From assembly GCA_017642855.1 (NCBI GenBank), contig JAEPOO010000001.1, forward strand, positions 1,645,072 through 1,709,071: a DNA stretch of 64,000 nucleotides, given 5' to 3'. This DNA is from Pseudomonadales bacterium (lineage in GTDB: Bacteria; Pseudomonadota; Gammaproteobacteria; Pseudomonadales; Azotimanducaceae). The notes below the pieces were generated by a model that saw only the letters and a program-made list of their open reading frames with translations, was not told where the DNA came from and made no database searches. Positions 36,675 through 46,261 of the stretch are shown one piece after another (within the stretch, counting starts at the first letter, position 1; the number at the start of each line of letters is the position of its first letter). Made by a program: the position numbers and the translations under genes.

Positions 36675-38444
36675 TCAGGAACCAGAGCGAATCAGTCGAC
36701 CGGGTCGATTACCAGTGTCTTGATCGTTTTGCCGGGTCAGCACACCATCAATCATGGTCGCTAGATAACCCTTCGCGCCCTGCATAATTCGCGTACCCCC
36801 GGCTGGCAGATCACGCAGGATTTCGAGCTCACCTAAACCCAGATTGTTGTAGTCGATGACATTCAGGTCCGCTTTCATGCCTGGCGCCAGCAGACCCCGA
36901 TCATTGAAACCAAAAAGCTCAGCGTTCCGCCTGGTCGCACGATGAATGACATGAGACAGCGGCAGCGTTTCCCCCCGTTTTCTATCGCGTGCCCAATAGG
37001 TGAGCTGGTAAGTTGGATTTACCGCATCGAAAATCAGTGAGACGTGTGCACCAGCATCCGAAAGACCAGTGACCGTCACCGGATCCATCTGCATGGTTCG
37101 CACCGCGTCCAGATCAAAATCGGTGTAGTTCGTGAAAAACAGGATCGCCATGCGGGCTGGTTTGTCGGTGGAAGGTTCAGCCGTTAGGTAATCAAACAGG
37201 GCCGACTCAGGCGAAATATTCTGCTCAACTGACATGGCAGCAATGCTCTCACCCGCCTCAGGCTCATAGGTGCTGTCGCTGGTCAGAGGGAACAGGTACT
37301 CGAACTTAGGCTCGATGTGCGCAATCCCGAATTCCATGGAGCCCATGGGCACGCCGTCAATCTCGTTTTTTTCGACCAGGATGGCCTGTTTGACTTCTGG
37401 CTTTCGGAGTTCCGCGAGACGTGCTTCGATTGGCAGATCCTTGATACGTTGATAAGTCGGCTTCAGCATCCAAGGATGATAAGTTTCCATGCTGAATACC
37501 AGGCCCGTCGGTCTGCTGCCCACCTGGGGGAACACCTGCGCACCATTCGCATTGGCTTCTTTCACCTGGGCAATGGCTTCCTGCCACTTGTCTGACCAGT
37601 CATCAATCTGAAACAACGTGAAGGTCGAAGGTCGACCAGACTCCCGACTCACGTTGGCAATGAGGTTAATTTCCTGTTCCAGCGAGGCATGTTCCTCGAA
37701 CTCAGGTCGACCAGGACCCAGAGTACTGGATGGGATAATCTGAAATAACCCTCGCCCCGCTCGCTTTAAAGCCTGGGCGATCACCATCACTTCAGTGTCG
37801 TTGGCAAAAGTGCCGGGCACAGGCTCACCCTGGATCGATCTATGACCGAGGATTCTCGATGTTGAAAACCCAACGGCACCTGCGAGCAGCGCCTCTTCGA
37901 CAATCTGCCCCATTTGCTGAAGGTCACCTTCCGTCGCAGCCTGGTTTGTCCTGCCGCGCTCACCCATCACAAAGTTTCTGACCGCGCCATGCGCAACCAG
38001 CGAACTGATATTGATGGCGTACTCCCGACCCGCAAGGAAATCGAGATATTCCGGATAAGAGTGCCAGGCACCCCAGGGCATGCCTTCATGCAAAGCCGTT
38101 CCCGGGATATCTTCAACGCCTTCCATCAGGTCAATGAGATCCTGTTCACCGCCTGGTGCAACCGGTGCAAACCCCACACCACAGTTACCCATGACAATCG
38201 TACCGACACCGTGGCTGGCCGATGGATTCATCTGATCATCCCAGGTGACCTGCCCGTCATAGTGGGTATGAATATCAACCCACGCAGGCGAAACGATGGC
38301 ACCGTCAGCATCAATGGTGTCTTTCCCGGTCAGACCATCACCAATCTCTGCAATCAAACCATCTTTAACAGCGATATCTGTGACGACCGGTTCCGAACCA
38401 CTACCATCGTAGACCGTGCCACCTTTTATGACTGTATCGTGCAC
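36675..38444 (-). CDS. D-aminoacylase-type amidohydrolase (paralogue 2 of 3)
   Basis: A 589-residue amidohydrolase, close in length and motif order to the proteins at 20765-22504 and 49860-51569. It has SPAWVDIHTHYDGQ (HxH), MGNCGVGFAPV, and GLSDAGAHVSLIFDAV. In place of the two further His ligands of D-aminoacylases it shows GLFQIIPS and TFTLFQID. The start is GTG 38444 behind GGGGGAAAG. It heads a run with the DMGDH-like protein and CaiB-type gene, 24 bases after the copper ATPase gene. Substrate unknown. Confidence 0.87.
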   Translation of the reverse strand: MHDTVIKGGTVYDGSGSEPVVTDIAVKDGLIAEIGDGLTGKDTIDADGAIVSPAWVDIHTHYDGQVTWDDQMNPSASHGVGTIVMGNCGVGFAPVAPGGEQDLIDLMEGVEDIPGTALHEGMPWGAWHSYPEYLDFLAGREYAINISSLVAHGAVRNFVMGERGRTNQAATEGDLQQMGQIVEEALLAGAVGFSTSRILGHRSIQGEPVPGTFANDTEVMVIAQALKRAGRGLFQIIPSSTLGPGRPEFEEHASLEQEINLIANVSRESGRPSTFTLFQIDDWSDKWQEAIAQVKEANANGAQVFPQVGSRPTGLVFSMETYHPWMLKPTYQRIKDLPIEARLAELRKPEVKQAILVEKNEIDGVPMGSMEFGIAHIEPKFEYLFPLTSDSTYEPEAGESIAAMSVEQNISPESALFDYLTAEPSTDKPARMAILFFTNYTDFDLDAVRTMQMDPVTVTGLSDAGAHVSLIFDAVNPTYQLTYWARDRKRGETLPLSHVIHRATRRNAELFGFNDRGLLAPGMKADLNVIDYNNLGLGELEILRDLPAGGTRIMQGAKGYLATMIDGVLTRQNDQDTGNRPGRLIRSGS

Positions 38445-38468
38445 GCTTTCCCCCGCGTTTGTGGGTTT

Positions 38469-40658
38469 TCAGGATGCGGCTAGATTAGGTCTTGCCCAGG
38501 TAAAGCGCAACCGAGTGGCGTTAGCCACGACAGAAACTGAGGAGAGCGCCATTGCTAGCCCGGCCAATGCTGGACTGAGCAGAGTTGGGAACAGAACACC
38601 GGCAGCAATAGGGATCAATAGCAGGTTATAGGCAAAGGCGGCAACAAGATTCTGATAAATGTTGTTCATCACGCGCCGGGATAAATTCAGCGTATCAAGA
38701 AGTCCATAAAGAGAGCTTTCACGAAGGGTAATATCAGCGCTTTCCTGCGCGATGTCCGCTCCGATACCCATGGCGATGCTCACATCAGCAGCACTGAGGG
38801 CTATCGCATCGTTAATGCCGTCGCCAATCATGCCAACCGTGAAACCGTTGAATTGCAGCCTTTGAACAAGCTCAAGTTTTCCTTCAGGAGAAAGCTCCCC
38901 ATGCACTTCTTCGATCCCGACTTGATCAGCGGCCCATTGCGCGACCTGGATTCGGTCCCCGGTCGCCATCACCGATCTGATGCCGCAGGACTTTAGATGT
39001 TTGATGACCTCAGCTGCCTCCTGTCGAAGTGTATCGGTTAGGGCAAAGTAGCCCCTGAAGCCTCCATCGAGTGAAACACCAATGATCGTGCCCTCTTCTT
39101 TTACTTCGATCAGCCCAGTGACGCTCTGGTCCTCTAGAAACTGCAGGCTACCTACCAACATGCGCCTGCCATCCAGCTCACCCGAGACACCACCACCAGC
39201 GATTTGACGGACATCAGTGATTTCGGCCGGGGTCACGGCAAGTGATTCACAATGCGCAACGATGGCGTCAGCGATCGGATGGGTTGCTCGCTGCTCCAGC
39301 GCCATCACGAAAGAAAGGTGCTCAGGCCGCAAGCCATGCGCAGCAACGACATGAGGTTTACCGTGCGTCAGGGTGCCGGTTTTATCGAGGACCAACACAT
39401 TCATTCGGTTGGCGACCTGCAAGATCTCACTGTTACGAATCAAGATGCCGCTGGCAGCACCGCGTCCGAGGCCGACCATGATCGACATGGGAATCGCAAG
39501 TCCCAGTGCGCAGGGGCAAGCAACAATCAGAACACTGACCGCCGTCACAAACGCATAAGACAATTGCGGCGCTGGGCCAAAGGTCCACCAGTAAAAGGCT
39601 GCGCTTATCGCGACGAGACAGACCAACGGGACAAATATGGCTGCGATCTGATCGACCAAGCGAGCCACCTCCGGTTTCGAATTCTGGGCTTCTGCGACCA
39701 GTCGACTAATGGCAGCCAGCCTCGTCTCTTCGCCAGCCTGCATGACCTCGACAATCATGCTGCCATCGAGGTTTTGAGTACCGGCGCTCACCCAATCCTC
39801 CTCGCCTTTGATCACAGGTATAGATTCTCCCGTCATCAGCGATTCGTCGACACTGGTTCTACCTGTGACCACACGGCCATCTACCGGAATCGCGTCTCCT
39901 GGATTCACGCGCACCTGCTGCCCTTTTACCAATGACGCGCTTGAGACAACTTGCTCGATACCGTTTTCAATAATCGTGACCTGTCTCGGCGTCAGGTTGT
40001 AAAGCTTCTCAATGGCAAGGGAGGTATCAGATCTGGAATAGAGTTCAATGGCACGCCCGAGGCTGACAAAACCAATGACGTAGAGTGCCGCTTCAAAAAA
40101 CTGGTGGCGACTACCTTCCGGCAGCACCTCTGGAACAAACACCACCATGACCGAGTAGAGGTAAGCCATGCCAGTACCCAGCGCAATCAATGTATCCATG
40201 GTTGCCGAACCATGCCGGGCAGCGATCAACGCATTACGATAAAACTGTCCGCCGGCAAACCCCATCAATGCCAGAGTCACGATACTGATCACTAACCACG
40301 CGGGTGTTGAATGCGTTGAAGGCAGGAATCCAACCCACATGTCAGCCATCAGGATGCTGGCGGCGATCAGCAGCATCGCTGACTTAAGAAACGCTTCGAT
40401 GAGATCGGCGCGCATCTGCTGCTCTTGATCTGCCAGCGGAACCATAACGTGCTGGTCAGCGTCATATCCCGCTGACTGCACAGCGTCTATCAGGTGCTCA
40501 ACAGAAACATCACCAGACACAGCTGCTGATTGCGACGCAAAGTTGACACTGGCACTGGTAACACCCTGCACACTGGCGAGCGCGCGCTCAACAGAACGCA
40601 CGCAACCGGCACAGGACATACCGTGAATATCGAGCAGGGTTGTGGTGTTCTCACTCAT
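38469..40658 (-). CDS. copA: Copper-translocating P1B-type ATPase
   Basis: A 729-residue copper exporter. One N-terminal HMA domain has GMSCAGC (Cys16, Cys19). The intramembrane CPC is in IVACPCALGLAIPM (near 380) and the phosphorylated Asp in DKTGTLTHGKP (near 424). Also present are HP (RATHPIADAIV), MATGD and GDGINDAIALSAADVSIAMG. It moves Cu+ out of the cytoplasm using ATP. ATG 40658 begins right before the HMA domain; a longer upstream frame has atypical sequence. The divergent spacer to the MFS gene is only 65 bases. Confidence 0.95.
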   Translation of the reverse strand: MSENTTTLLDIHGMSCAGCVRSVERALASVQGVTSASVNFASQSAAVSGDVSVEHLIDAVQSAGYDADQHVMVPLADQEQQMRADLIEAFLKSAMLLIAASILMADMWVGFLPSTHSTPAWLVISIVTLALMGFAGGQFYRNALIAARHGSATMDTLIALGTGMAYLYSVMVVFVPEVLPEGSRHQFFEAALYVIGFVSLGRAIELYSRSDTSLAIEKLYNLTPRQVTIIENGIEQVVSSASLVKGQQVRVNPGDAIPVDGRVVTGRTSVDESLMTGESIPVIKGEEDWVSAGTQNLDGSMIVEVMQAGEETRLAAISRLVAEAQNSKPEVARLVDQIAAIFVPLVCLVAISAAFYWWTFGPAPQLSYAFVTAVSVLIVACPCALGLAIPMSIMVGLGRGAASGILIRNSEILQVANRMNVLVLDKTGTLTHGKPHVVAAHGLRPEHLSFVMALEQRATHPIADAIVAHCESLAVTPAEITDVRQIAGGGVSGELDGRRMLVGSLQFLEDQSVTGLIEVKEEGTIIGVSLDGGFRGYFALTDTLRQEAAEVIKHLKSCGIRSVMATGDRIQVAQWAADQVGIEEVHGELSPEGKLELVQRLQFNGFTVGMIGDGINDAIALSAADVSIAMGIGADIAQESADITLRESSLYGLLDTLNLSRRVMNNIYQNLVAAFAYNLLLIPIAAGVLFPTLLSPALAGLAMALSSVSVVANATRLRFTWARPNLAAS

Positions 40659-40723
40659 GGTCAAAAAGCTTAAAGCCTGAAGCCCCTGGAGAGTCCAGTC
40701 CCCCAATATGGGATACTGATGGC

Positions 40724-41920
40724 ATGAGTTCCCGCTGGCTCCTCCTACTGGGCGTCTGGCTGCTGTATGGCTCATTTGGCCTGGTGGCCACGAGTCTTGC
40801 GCCAATGGCCTCCCTGATCATCGAAGACCTGTCGATGACCCATGCGCAGATGGGTATGGCGATGGGCGCCTGGCAACTGGTTTATATCTTCTCAGCTGTC
40901 CCCGCGGGCATTCTGCTGGATCGAATCGGTCCCCAATACGCGCTGGCGCTGGGCGGCATTCTGGTCGGCTGTTCTGCACTGGCAAGGGTGTTTGCAGGAG
41001 ACGCAACCAGCTTAATTGCAGCGGTCATGCTGTTTGGCCTCGGAGGCCCGATCATATCTGCCGGTGCACCCAAAGTCGTTGTGTCGATCTTCGAAGGGTC
41101 ATCCCGCGGTCTGGCCATGGGCATCTACATGACGGGTCCGGCCATCGGCGGCATTGTTTCACTGACCACGACACATTCATTTCTATTGCCCTGGTTCAAT
41201 CACGACTGGCGTGACGTGATGGCTTTATGGACGCTTGTTACATTCGCATCAGCCGCCATCTGGTTTTTGATCGCAACACTCAATCGCTCTTCCGATTCGG
41301 CAGAATCAGCTGCTGCCAGCGTCTCCCAAATCAGAGTGATCGGCGAACTGATCAGTAAGCCAACGGTCATGATTGTTCTGCTGATGAGTATCAGCGTGTT
41401 TATGTTCAACCACGGTCTGAACAACTGGCTTCCGGAACTGTTGCAGTCGCACGGGTTATCTGCCGTTCACGCGGGCTATTGGGCGGCACTCCCAACGGTC
41501 ATCGGTATCATCGGGTCTCTGATCATTCCTCGCCTCGCCACCCCGGAACGACGCTTCAACATTCTTCTCGCATTAAGTGCAGCGGCGTTTCTCGCGAGCC
41601 TGCTGCTGCGATTCAATGAACCTGAATCCCTGATCACCGGATTGCTGCTGCAGGGTATCGCACGTTCCAGCCTGATGACCGTTTTGATCCTGACGTTGGT
41701 GGAGCTGCCTGAGATTGGCGAACGGTATGCGGGTGTAGCGAGTGGGCTCTTCTTCTCTGCCGCAGAGTTGGGTGGAGTGATGGGTCCGCTAACCCTTGGC
41801 CTTCTCTATACACCAAGTGGCGGATTCACGAACGGGTTAACGCTGCTGACGATGATTACACTGACCATGATTTTGGGCTCGCTGCTCTTGAAGCAACGAG
41901 CCCGGGCATCATCCGCCTAG
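40724..41920 (+). CDS. MFS transporter (CynX/NimT-like)
   Basis: A 398-residue 12-helix MFS protein. LLYGSFGLVATSLAPMASLI starts TM1, AGILLDRIGPQYAL is the loop 2-3 motif, and NNWLPELLQSHGLSAVHAGY follows the central loop. ATG 40724 is chosen because upstream in-frame codons give no membrane sequence and overlap copA. Its stop interlocks with the MDR gene stop (CTAG, 41917-41920). The substrate is unknown; the shared spacer with copA hints at co-regulation only. Confidence 0.85.
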   Translation: MSSRWLLLLGVWLLYGSFGLVATSLAPMASLIIEDLSMTHAQMGMAMGAWQLVYIFSAVPAGILLDRIGPQYALALGGILVGCSALARVFAGDATSLIAAVMLFGLGGPIISAGAPKVVVSIFEGSSRGLAMGIYMTGPAIGGIVSLTTTHSFLLPWFNHDWRDVMALWTLVTFASAAIWFLIATLNRSSDSAESAAASVSQIRVIGELISKPTVMIVLLMSISVFMFNHGLNNWLPELLQSHGLSAVHAGYWAALPTVIGIIGSLIIPRLATPERRFNILLALSAAAFLASLLLRFNEPESLITGLLLQGIARSSLMTVLILTLVELPEIGERYAGVASGLFFSAAELGGVMGPLTLGLLYTPSGGFTNGLTLLTMITLTMILGSLLLKQRARASSA

Positions 41921-42939
41921 CTGGGGTCAGCGATCTTCAGCAACTGCTTGCCTAGATTTTTACCAGTGAACAGTCGATTCAGCGTATCAGGAATATTGTC
42001 GAAGCCTTCCTGCATATCGACCTGGTACTTCAACTCACCGGCGCCAATCCAACCCATCAGGTCTGTGATCGCCTCACCGGCGCGGTGCATGTAGTCGATG
42101 ACAATAAAGCCTTCCATTCGGCCACGCATGATGACGAGGTTCATCAGGTTCGTTGGCCCAGGTACCGGCTCAGTGGCGTTGTAAGCAGAGATTCCACCAC
42201 AAAGCACCACGCGCGCTTTCATGTTGATGTGATTGAGCGCAGCCTCAAGGATGTCACCGCCAACGTTATCGAAGAAGACATCAACTTTGTTCGGGCAGGT
42301 TTCAGCAATCCGCGCGTCCACGTCTTCGTTCTTGTAATCGATGACGTCATCAAAACCCGCTTCTTCTTTCAGCCAACGACACTTGTCAGGACCGCCCGCG
42401 ATACCGACAACGCGGCAACCTTTGATCTTAGCAATCTGACCCGCGACGGAACCGGTTGCGCCAGCAGCACCGGAAACCAGCACCGTCTCTCCTTCTTTCG
42501 GTTCACCCAGATCCAGTAACCCGAAGTAAGCCGTCAAACCCGTCACACCAAGAACGGAAAGCATCATTTCTGGTGGCACACCTTCAGGCACTTTAGAAAG
42601 ACCCATCACACCCTGACCTGGTGCGGCAACCAGGAAATCCTGCCAACCGCCTGTCGTCTGAACGATATCGCCCTTGGCGAATTCATCATTGTTGGATTCA
42701 ACAACCTGGCCAATAGAGCCTGCGCGCATCGGCTCACCGATCTGAACTGGCGGCAGATAGCTCTCCCGATCTTCCATCCAGCCTCGCTGTGTCGGATCAA
42801 AAGAAAGAAAAAGGTTACGCACGAGCACTTCGCCTTCACCCGGCTCAGGAATTGGCCCTTCCGCGTACTCAAAATTGTCCCGCGTCACGACGCCGTGAGG
42901 GCGTTTGGCAAGCAGCCACTGGCGATTGTTGTTCATCAT
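41917..42939 (-). CDS. Zinc-less MDR family NADP-dependent oxidoreductase (CurA-like)
   Basis: A 340-residue reductase of the CurA/leukotriene B4 dehydrogenase branch. NFEYAEGPIPEPGEGEVLVR is at the N-terminus, VSGAAGATGSVAGQIAKIKG is the cofactor site, and FFDNVGGDILEAAL follows. GRMEGFIVIDY near 285 is typical. It reduces C=C bonds of enones or similar with NADPH. AAGGA precedes two adjacent ATG codons, either of which could start. A relative is at 5132-6130. Confidence 0.9.
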   Translation of the reverse strand: MMNNNRQWLLAKRPHGVVTRDNFEYAEGPIPEPGEGEVLVRNLFLSFDPTQRGWMEDRESYLPPVQIGEPMRAGSIGQVVESNNDEFAKGDIVQTTGGWQDFLVAAPGQGVMGLSKVPEGVPPEMMLSVLGVTGLTAYFGLLDLGEPKEGETVLVSGAAGATGSVAGQIAKIKGCRVVGIAGGPDKCRWLKEEAGFDDVIDYKNEDVDARIAETCPNKVDVFFDNVGGDILEAALNHINMKARVVLCGGISAYNATEPVPGPTNLMNLVIMRGRMEGFIVIDYMHRAGEAITDLMGWIGAGELKYQVDMQEGFDNIPDTLNRLFTGKNLGKQLLKIADPS

Positions 42940-43057
42940 TTTTCCTTCGATAGATTGGATTGCAGGGGATTATACGCACAGGCGGTCTCACTGGATGCCG
43001 GATTTGTGCCTCGCGTTAGACAGCCGCATAATCGAGACTCACAAAGGAAAGATGCCC

Positions 43058-43780
43058 ATGAAAGCGTTTCAGGTTGATATCAAGACACCCGATGGCGAGA
43101 TGGACTGCTTTGTCTGTCACCCTGAAGGAGAAGCCCTGTCAGCAGTACTCTTCTTTATGGATGTTCCGGGTATCCGCGAAGAGTTGCGCGAAATGTGCCG
43201 ATATATCGCCGAGCAGGGATATGTGGTCATCCTGCCGGATCTTTACTACCGGGATGGCGAGGTTCGTTTCGATCTGTCAAAAGGCGAAGAAGAGCTGCAG
43301 AGAATGTTCGCCCAGGGAAGCAAACTCACCGTGGACATGATCACCCGTGATACACAGGGCATGGTGGAATACTGTCGCGCCAGCGACTTCATTACTGACA
43401 AGATCGGTTGTGTCGGCTACTGCATGAGCGGCCAGTTTGTCGTCGCCGCCGCAGGCAGCTATCCCGATGACATCAAGGCAGCTGCTTCTTTATATGGCGT
43501 GAGGATCGTGACTGATAAACCAGACTCTCCACATCTGCTCGCAGACCAGATTCAGGCAGAGCTGTATCTTGGTTTCGCTGATCATGATCCGTTTGTTGAG
43601 GATTTCGTCATACCGACACTAACTGAAGCCCTGGATAACGCGAAGGTCACTTACACCATCGAAACGCATCCAGGCACAGAGCATGGCTTCTGTTTCAAAC
43701 AGCGGCCGGCTTACCATGAAGACGCTGCCGAACTGGTTTGGCAAAGAATGTTTGAGTTATACGAGAGAAACCTGACCTAA
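43058..43780 (+). CDS. Dienelactone hydrolase family protein
   Basis: A 240-residue alpha/beta hydrolase with a Cys nucleophile, C122 in GYCMSGQF, Asp in GFADHDPF, and His in EHGFCF: the Cys-Asp-His triad of dienelactone hydrolases. VLFFMDVPGIREEL near residue 27 is typical. ATG 43058 is nine bases behind AAGGA; ATG 43052 is a possible alternative. A longer upstream frame lacks family resemblance. Followed after two bases by hslO. Substrate not determined. Confidence 0.88.
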   Translation: MKAFQVDIKTPDGEMDCFVCHPEGEALSAVLFFMDVPGIREELREMCRYIAEQGYVVILPDLYYRDGEVRFDLSKGEEELQRMFAQGSKLTVDMITRDTQGMVEYCRASDFITDKIGCVGYCMSGQFVVAAAGSYPDDIKAAASLYGVRIVTDKPDSPHLLADQIQAELYLGFADHDPFVEDFVIPTLTEALDNAKVTYTIETHPGTEHGFCFKQRPAYHEDAAELVWQRMFELYERNLT

Positions 43781-43782
43781 CA

Positions 43783-44643
43783 GTGAATACCGACAGCTCC
43801 ACCCGATTCATTTTTAAAGGCGCGGACATCCGCGGAAACCTGGTTCGCCTGACGGACAGCTATCAATCAGCCATCGGCAATCATGATTACCCTGATGACG
43901 TGAAGCTGTTGCTGGGAGAATTCCTGGTCGCCGCTCAGTTGCTGGCCAGCACCATCAAATTTGAAGGCACCCTGACCCTCCAGGCAAAAGCCAACGGCGC
44001 CATTCGAGCGCTGATGGCAGAGACCACCCACGATGGCGAAACCCGGGGTATCGCACAGCTTGCGGAAGACGGCACCCGCTATGACTTTTCCGCGCTGAAA
44101 GATGGTCTCCTGGCGGTCACGATTGCGCCCACGGGCAAACAGAACTACCAGAGTATGGTGCCACTAACAGGCAGCAATCTTTCTGAGTGCCTGAAGCACT
44201 ACTTCGATCAATCAGAACAACTGGGCACCCTGTTTCACCTGGCGGTGGCAGGTGAAGAGGCGGCGGGGATGCTGATCCAGCAATTACCGCGACAACTTGA
44301 AACTGACGAAAAACTGCGAGAGGAACACTGGAACACCACACAAATCCTCAGCAACACCCTGACAAAAGAAGAGCTTCTGCAGAAAGACAACGCAACCATA
44401 CTCAAGCACCTGTTTGCGGAAGAAGATATTCAGCTGCTCGGCAGTACCCCGGTCACATTTACCTGCAGTTGCAGTCAGGCACGTATGGCCGGCGCTCTCG
44501 CGTCACTGGGGTCTGCTGAACTGGAAGCGCTGTTCAGCGAAGAAGAAAACGTCGAGCTCACCTGTGAATTCTGCTCTACCGCGTACACATTCGATGCCGC
44601 CAGTCTGACTCGATGGCTCAGCGGGGATCAGGCGACTCACTAG
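43783..44643 (+). CDS. hslO: Redox-regulated chaperone Hsp33
   Basis: A 286-residue Hsp33. The zinc-binding cysteines are C228-x-C230 (CSCS) and C261-x2-C264 (CEFC), the CXC-X30-CXXC pattern of the redox switch. The N-terminal GADIRGNLVRLTDSYQ matches family members. It holds unfolded proteins when oxidised. The start is GTG 43783, two bases after the previous stop, so the two are probably co-transcribed. Its 3' end overlaps the CPBP protease gene tail-to-tail by 26 bases. Confidence 0.93.
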   Translation: MNTDSSTRFIFKGADIRGNLVRLTDSYQSAIGNHDYPDDVKLLLGEFLVAAQLLASTIKFEGTLTLQAKANGAIRALMAETTHDGETRGIAQLAEDGTRYDFSALKDGLLAVTIAPTGKQNYQSMVPLTGSNLSECLKHYFDQSEQLGTLFHLAVAGEEAAGMLIQQLPRQLETDEKLREEHWNTTQILSNTLTKEELLQKDNATILKHLFAEEDIQLLGSTPVTFTCSCSQARMAGALASLGSAELEALFSEEENVELTCEFCSTAYTFDAASLTRWLSGDQATH

Positions 44644-45349
44644 CAACCTGCTCAGAGCGGTCTATATGCAGCTCGCGAATCATCGCCATCTGCAGCATAT
44701 CGAGCAATGCATGCAGCACCATGGGAATCCAGATTGTGCCGGTGATCAGGTAAAGCGCGGCAAATACCCCACCAACAAACCCAGTCTTCAGCACGCCTTC
44801 CCAACCCTGGTATGCATGAGCCACACCAAAGGCCATGGAGGAGACAATCGCTGCGAGCCAGATCGGCATAGACAAAGACAGTAGCCAAATGACAAAACCG
44901 CGGTAAACAATCTCTTCAACAATACCCGCGGTAATTGAGACAAAGTTTGAGAGCACATATTCCTGCCTGGTGCGAGGCAGCGCATAACCAACGTCACCCA
45001 ATGCCTCGAACTGTCGCCCTTTTTCATCGAAGGGCATCTTTCGAATCCTTATGATCTGGCCGCCAAACAAGCCAAACAACAGCGCAACCATTGCGGCGCC
45101 AATCCAGTAGCCGAGCTCAGCACCTGCCTCTAATCCCAGTTCATCCAGCGGACGATTCAGGGCCAGCCAACCTGCCATCAGGACAACAAAACCCGTCCAC
45201 TGCATGCCCATGGTCTGCCAGTAGATCATGGCGCGGTTCAGGTCTTCGCCACGTTGTGCCTGCTCGATATAAGTTCGAAAAGATCGCGCCGAGTAAATCG
45301 GCAATCCGATGAACAGGATGGCGAGGAACGCGAAGTCGAACCCGTGCAT
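44618..45349 (-). CDS. CPBP family intramembrane metalloprotease
   Basis: A 243-residue membrane protein with about seven segments. The three CPBP (Abi/CAAX protease) motifs are present: EEIVYRG (EExxxR) near residue 140, FGVAHAYQG (FxxxH) near 173, and LHALLDML (HxxxD) near 215. Bacterial members are implicated in processing or immunity, but most are unassigned. The ATG overlaps the LLM gene stop by one base (TGATG), so it is the last gene of a coupled four-gene run. Confidence 0.88.
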   Translation of the reverse strand: MHGFDFAFLAILFIGLPIYSARSFRTYIEQAQRGEDLNRAMIYWQTMGMQWTGFVVLMAGWLALNRPLDELGLEAGAELGYWIGAAMVALLFGLFGGQIIRIRKMPFDEKGRQFEALGDVGYALPRTRQEYVLSNFVSITAGIVEEIVYRGFVIWLLSLSMPIWLAAIVSSMAFGVAHAYQGWEGVLKTGFVGGVFAALYLITGTIWIPMVLHALLDMLQMAMIRELHIDRSEQVASESPDPR

Positions 45350-46251
45350 CAGGAGAGGTGCGCCTTGACCTCAGCGAGCCGGTGAATGGTGTTCAGACAC
45401 TGGCCATGATCAGCGCTAAGGTTTCGAACGATGATGTCTGTATACCCCTGACCCTCGAGCACCTTGATCTGTTCGGCAACGTCTTCCGGTGACCCATACA
45501 TCAGGGCGTCTTCCGAAATGCCGCGATAACCACCTGAGATATAGGGTTCAACCACCTGCTTCGCTTCCTCACTGGTGGCACCCACATAGATATCACGGCG
45601 AATCGCCGTTGCTGTCGGCGTCCGCTTGTATTCAGCGCAGTATTGCTTATACCTGATGATGGCTTCCCCTGCTTGGGCGGGTGTGAGACCCGGAGACGCC
45701 AACCAGGCTTCACCAATACGCGCGGTTCGTTCAACCGCTTTGTCAGCGACAGAACCAATCCAGATATCGACAGGTTCACTCGGCACGGGCGAGATTCTAG
45801 CCTGCGAAATATTCCAGTAGCGATCTTCATCCACCGCCTCGCCGCGCCAAAGCGCTCGCATGGTGTTGATGCTCGCCACAAACATACCGACACGTTTCGA
45901 CATATCGATACCCATGGCTTTGCCCTGACGCTCATCACCAAGACCGCACTGCATGATAAAGGGACCACTGGCGAGACTTGCCAGGGTACCAATCTGCTCT
46001 GCAAGGGTGACCGGATGCCAAAGTGGCAAAAGGTAAAGCGCACCAAAAGGTTTGTCGCCCCACTCTGCTAGCATGCGCGCGAGGATGACGTTGTTCTGGT
46101 AATAAGGATAAGGCGTGACGTGATGATCGCCAACAAACAAGGTGTCGAGACCGGCTTCCCGCGAGGCCTTCGCTCGCTCGATCATGTAACGGGCCCCTTC
46201 CCTGGGATCATCCACCTTGTGAGATGAGGTGACTGAGATACCAATCTTCAT
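45349..46251 (-). CDS. LLM-class flavin/F420-dependent oxidoreductase
   Basis: A 300-residue luciferase-like barrel protein. AREAGLDTLFVGDHH-type sequence near residue 35, LASGPFIMQCGLGDERQGKA near 92, and VDIWIGSVADKAVERTARIG near 155 are typical of the LLM group. Members use FMN or coenzyme F420. Cofactor choice cannot be read with confidence from sequence. It is coupled to the CPBP gene and preceded by an SDR gene ten bases upstream. Confidence 0.87.
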   Translation of the reverse strand: MKIGISVTSSHKVDDPREGARYMIERAKASREAGLDTLFVGDHHVTPYPYYQNNVILARMLAEWGDKPFGALYLLPLWHPVTLAEQIGTLASLASGPFIMQCGLGDERQGKAMGIDMSKRVGMFVASINTMRALWRGEAVDEDRYWNISQARISPVPSEPVDIWIGSVADKAVERTARIGEAWLASPGLTPAQAGEAIIRYKQYCAEYKRTPTATAIRRDIYVGATSEEAKQVVEPYISGGYRGISEDALMYGSPEDVAEQIKVLEGQGYTDIIVRNLSADHGQCLNTIHRLAEVKAHLS

Positions 46252-46261
46252 TTTCGCTTCC

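Noticed and set aside
40680..40705. Possible CueR-type operator upstream of copA
   Set aside because: Only a five-base dyad (CTGGA-CTC-TCCAG) is visible and it does not match the known CueR pattern well enough to claim.
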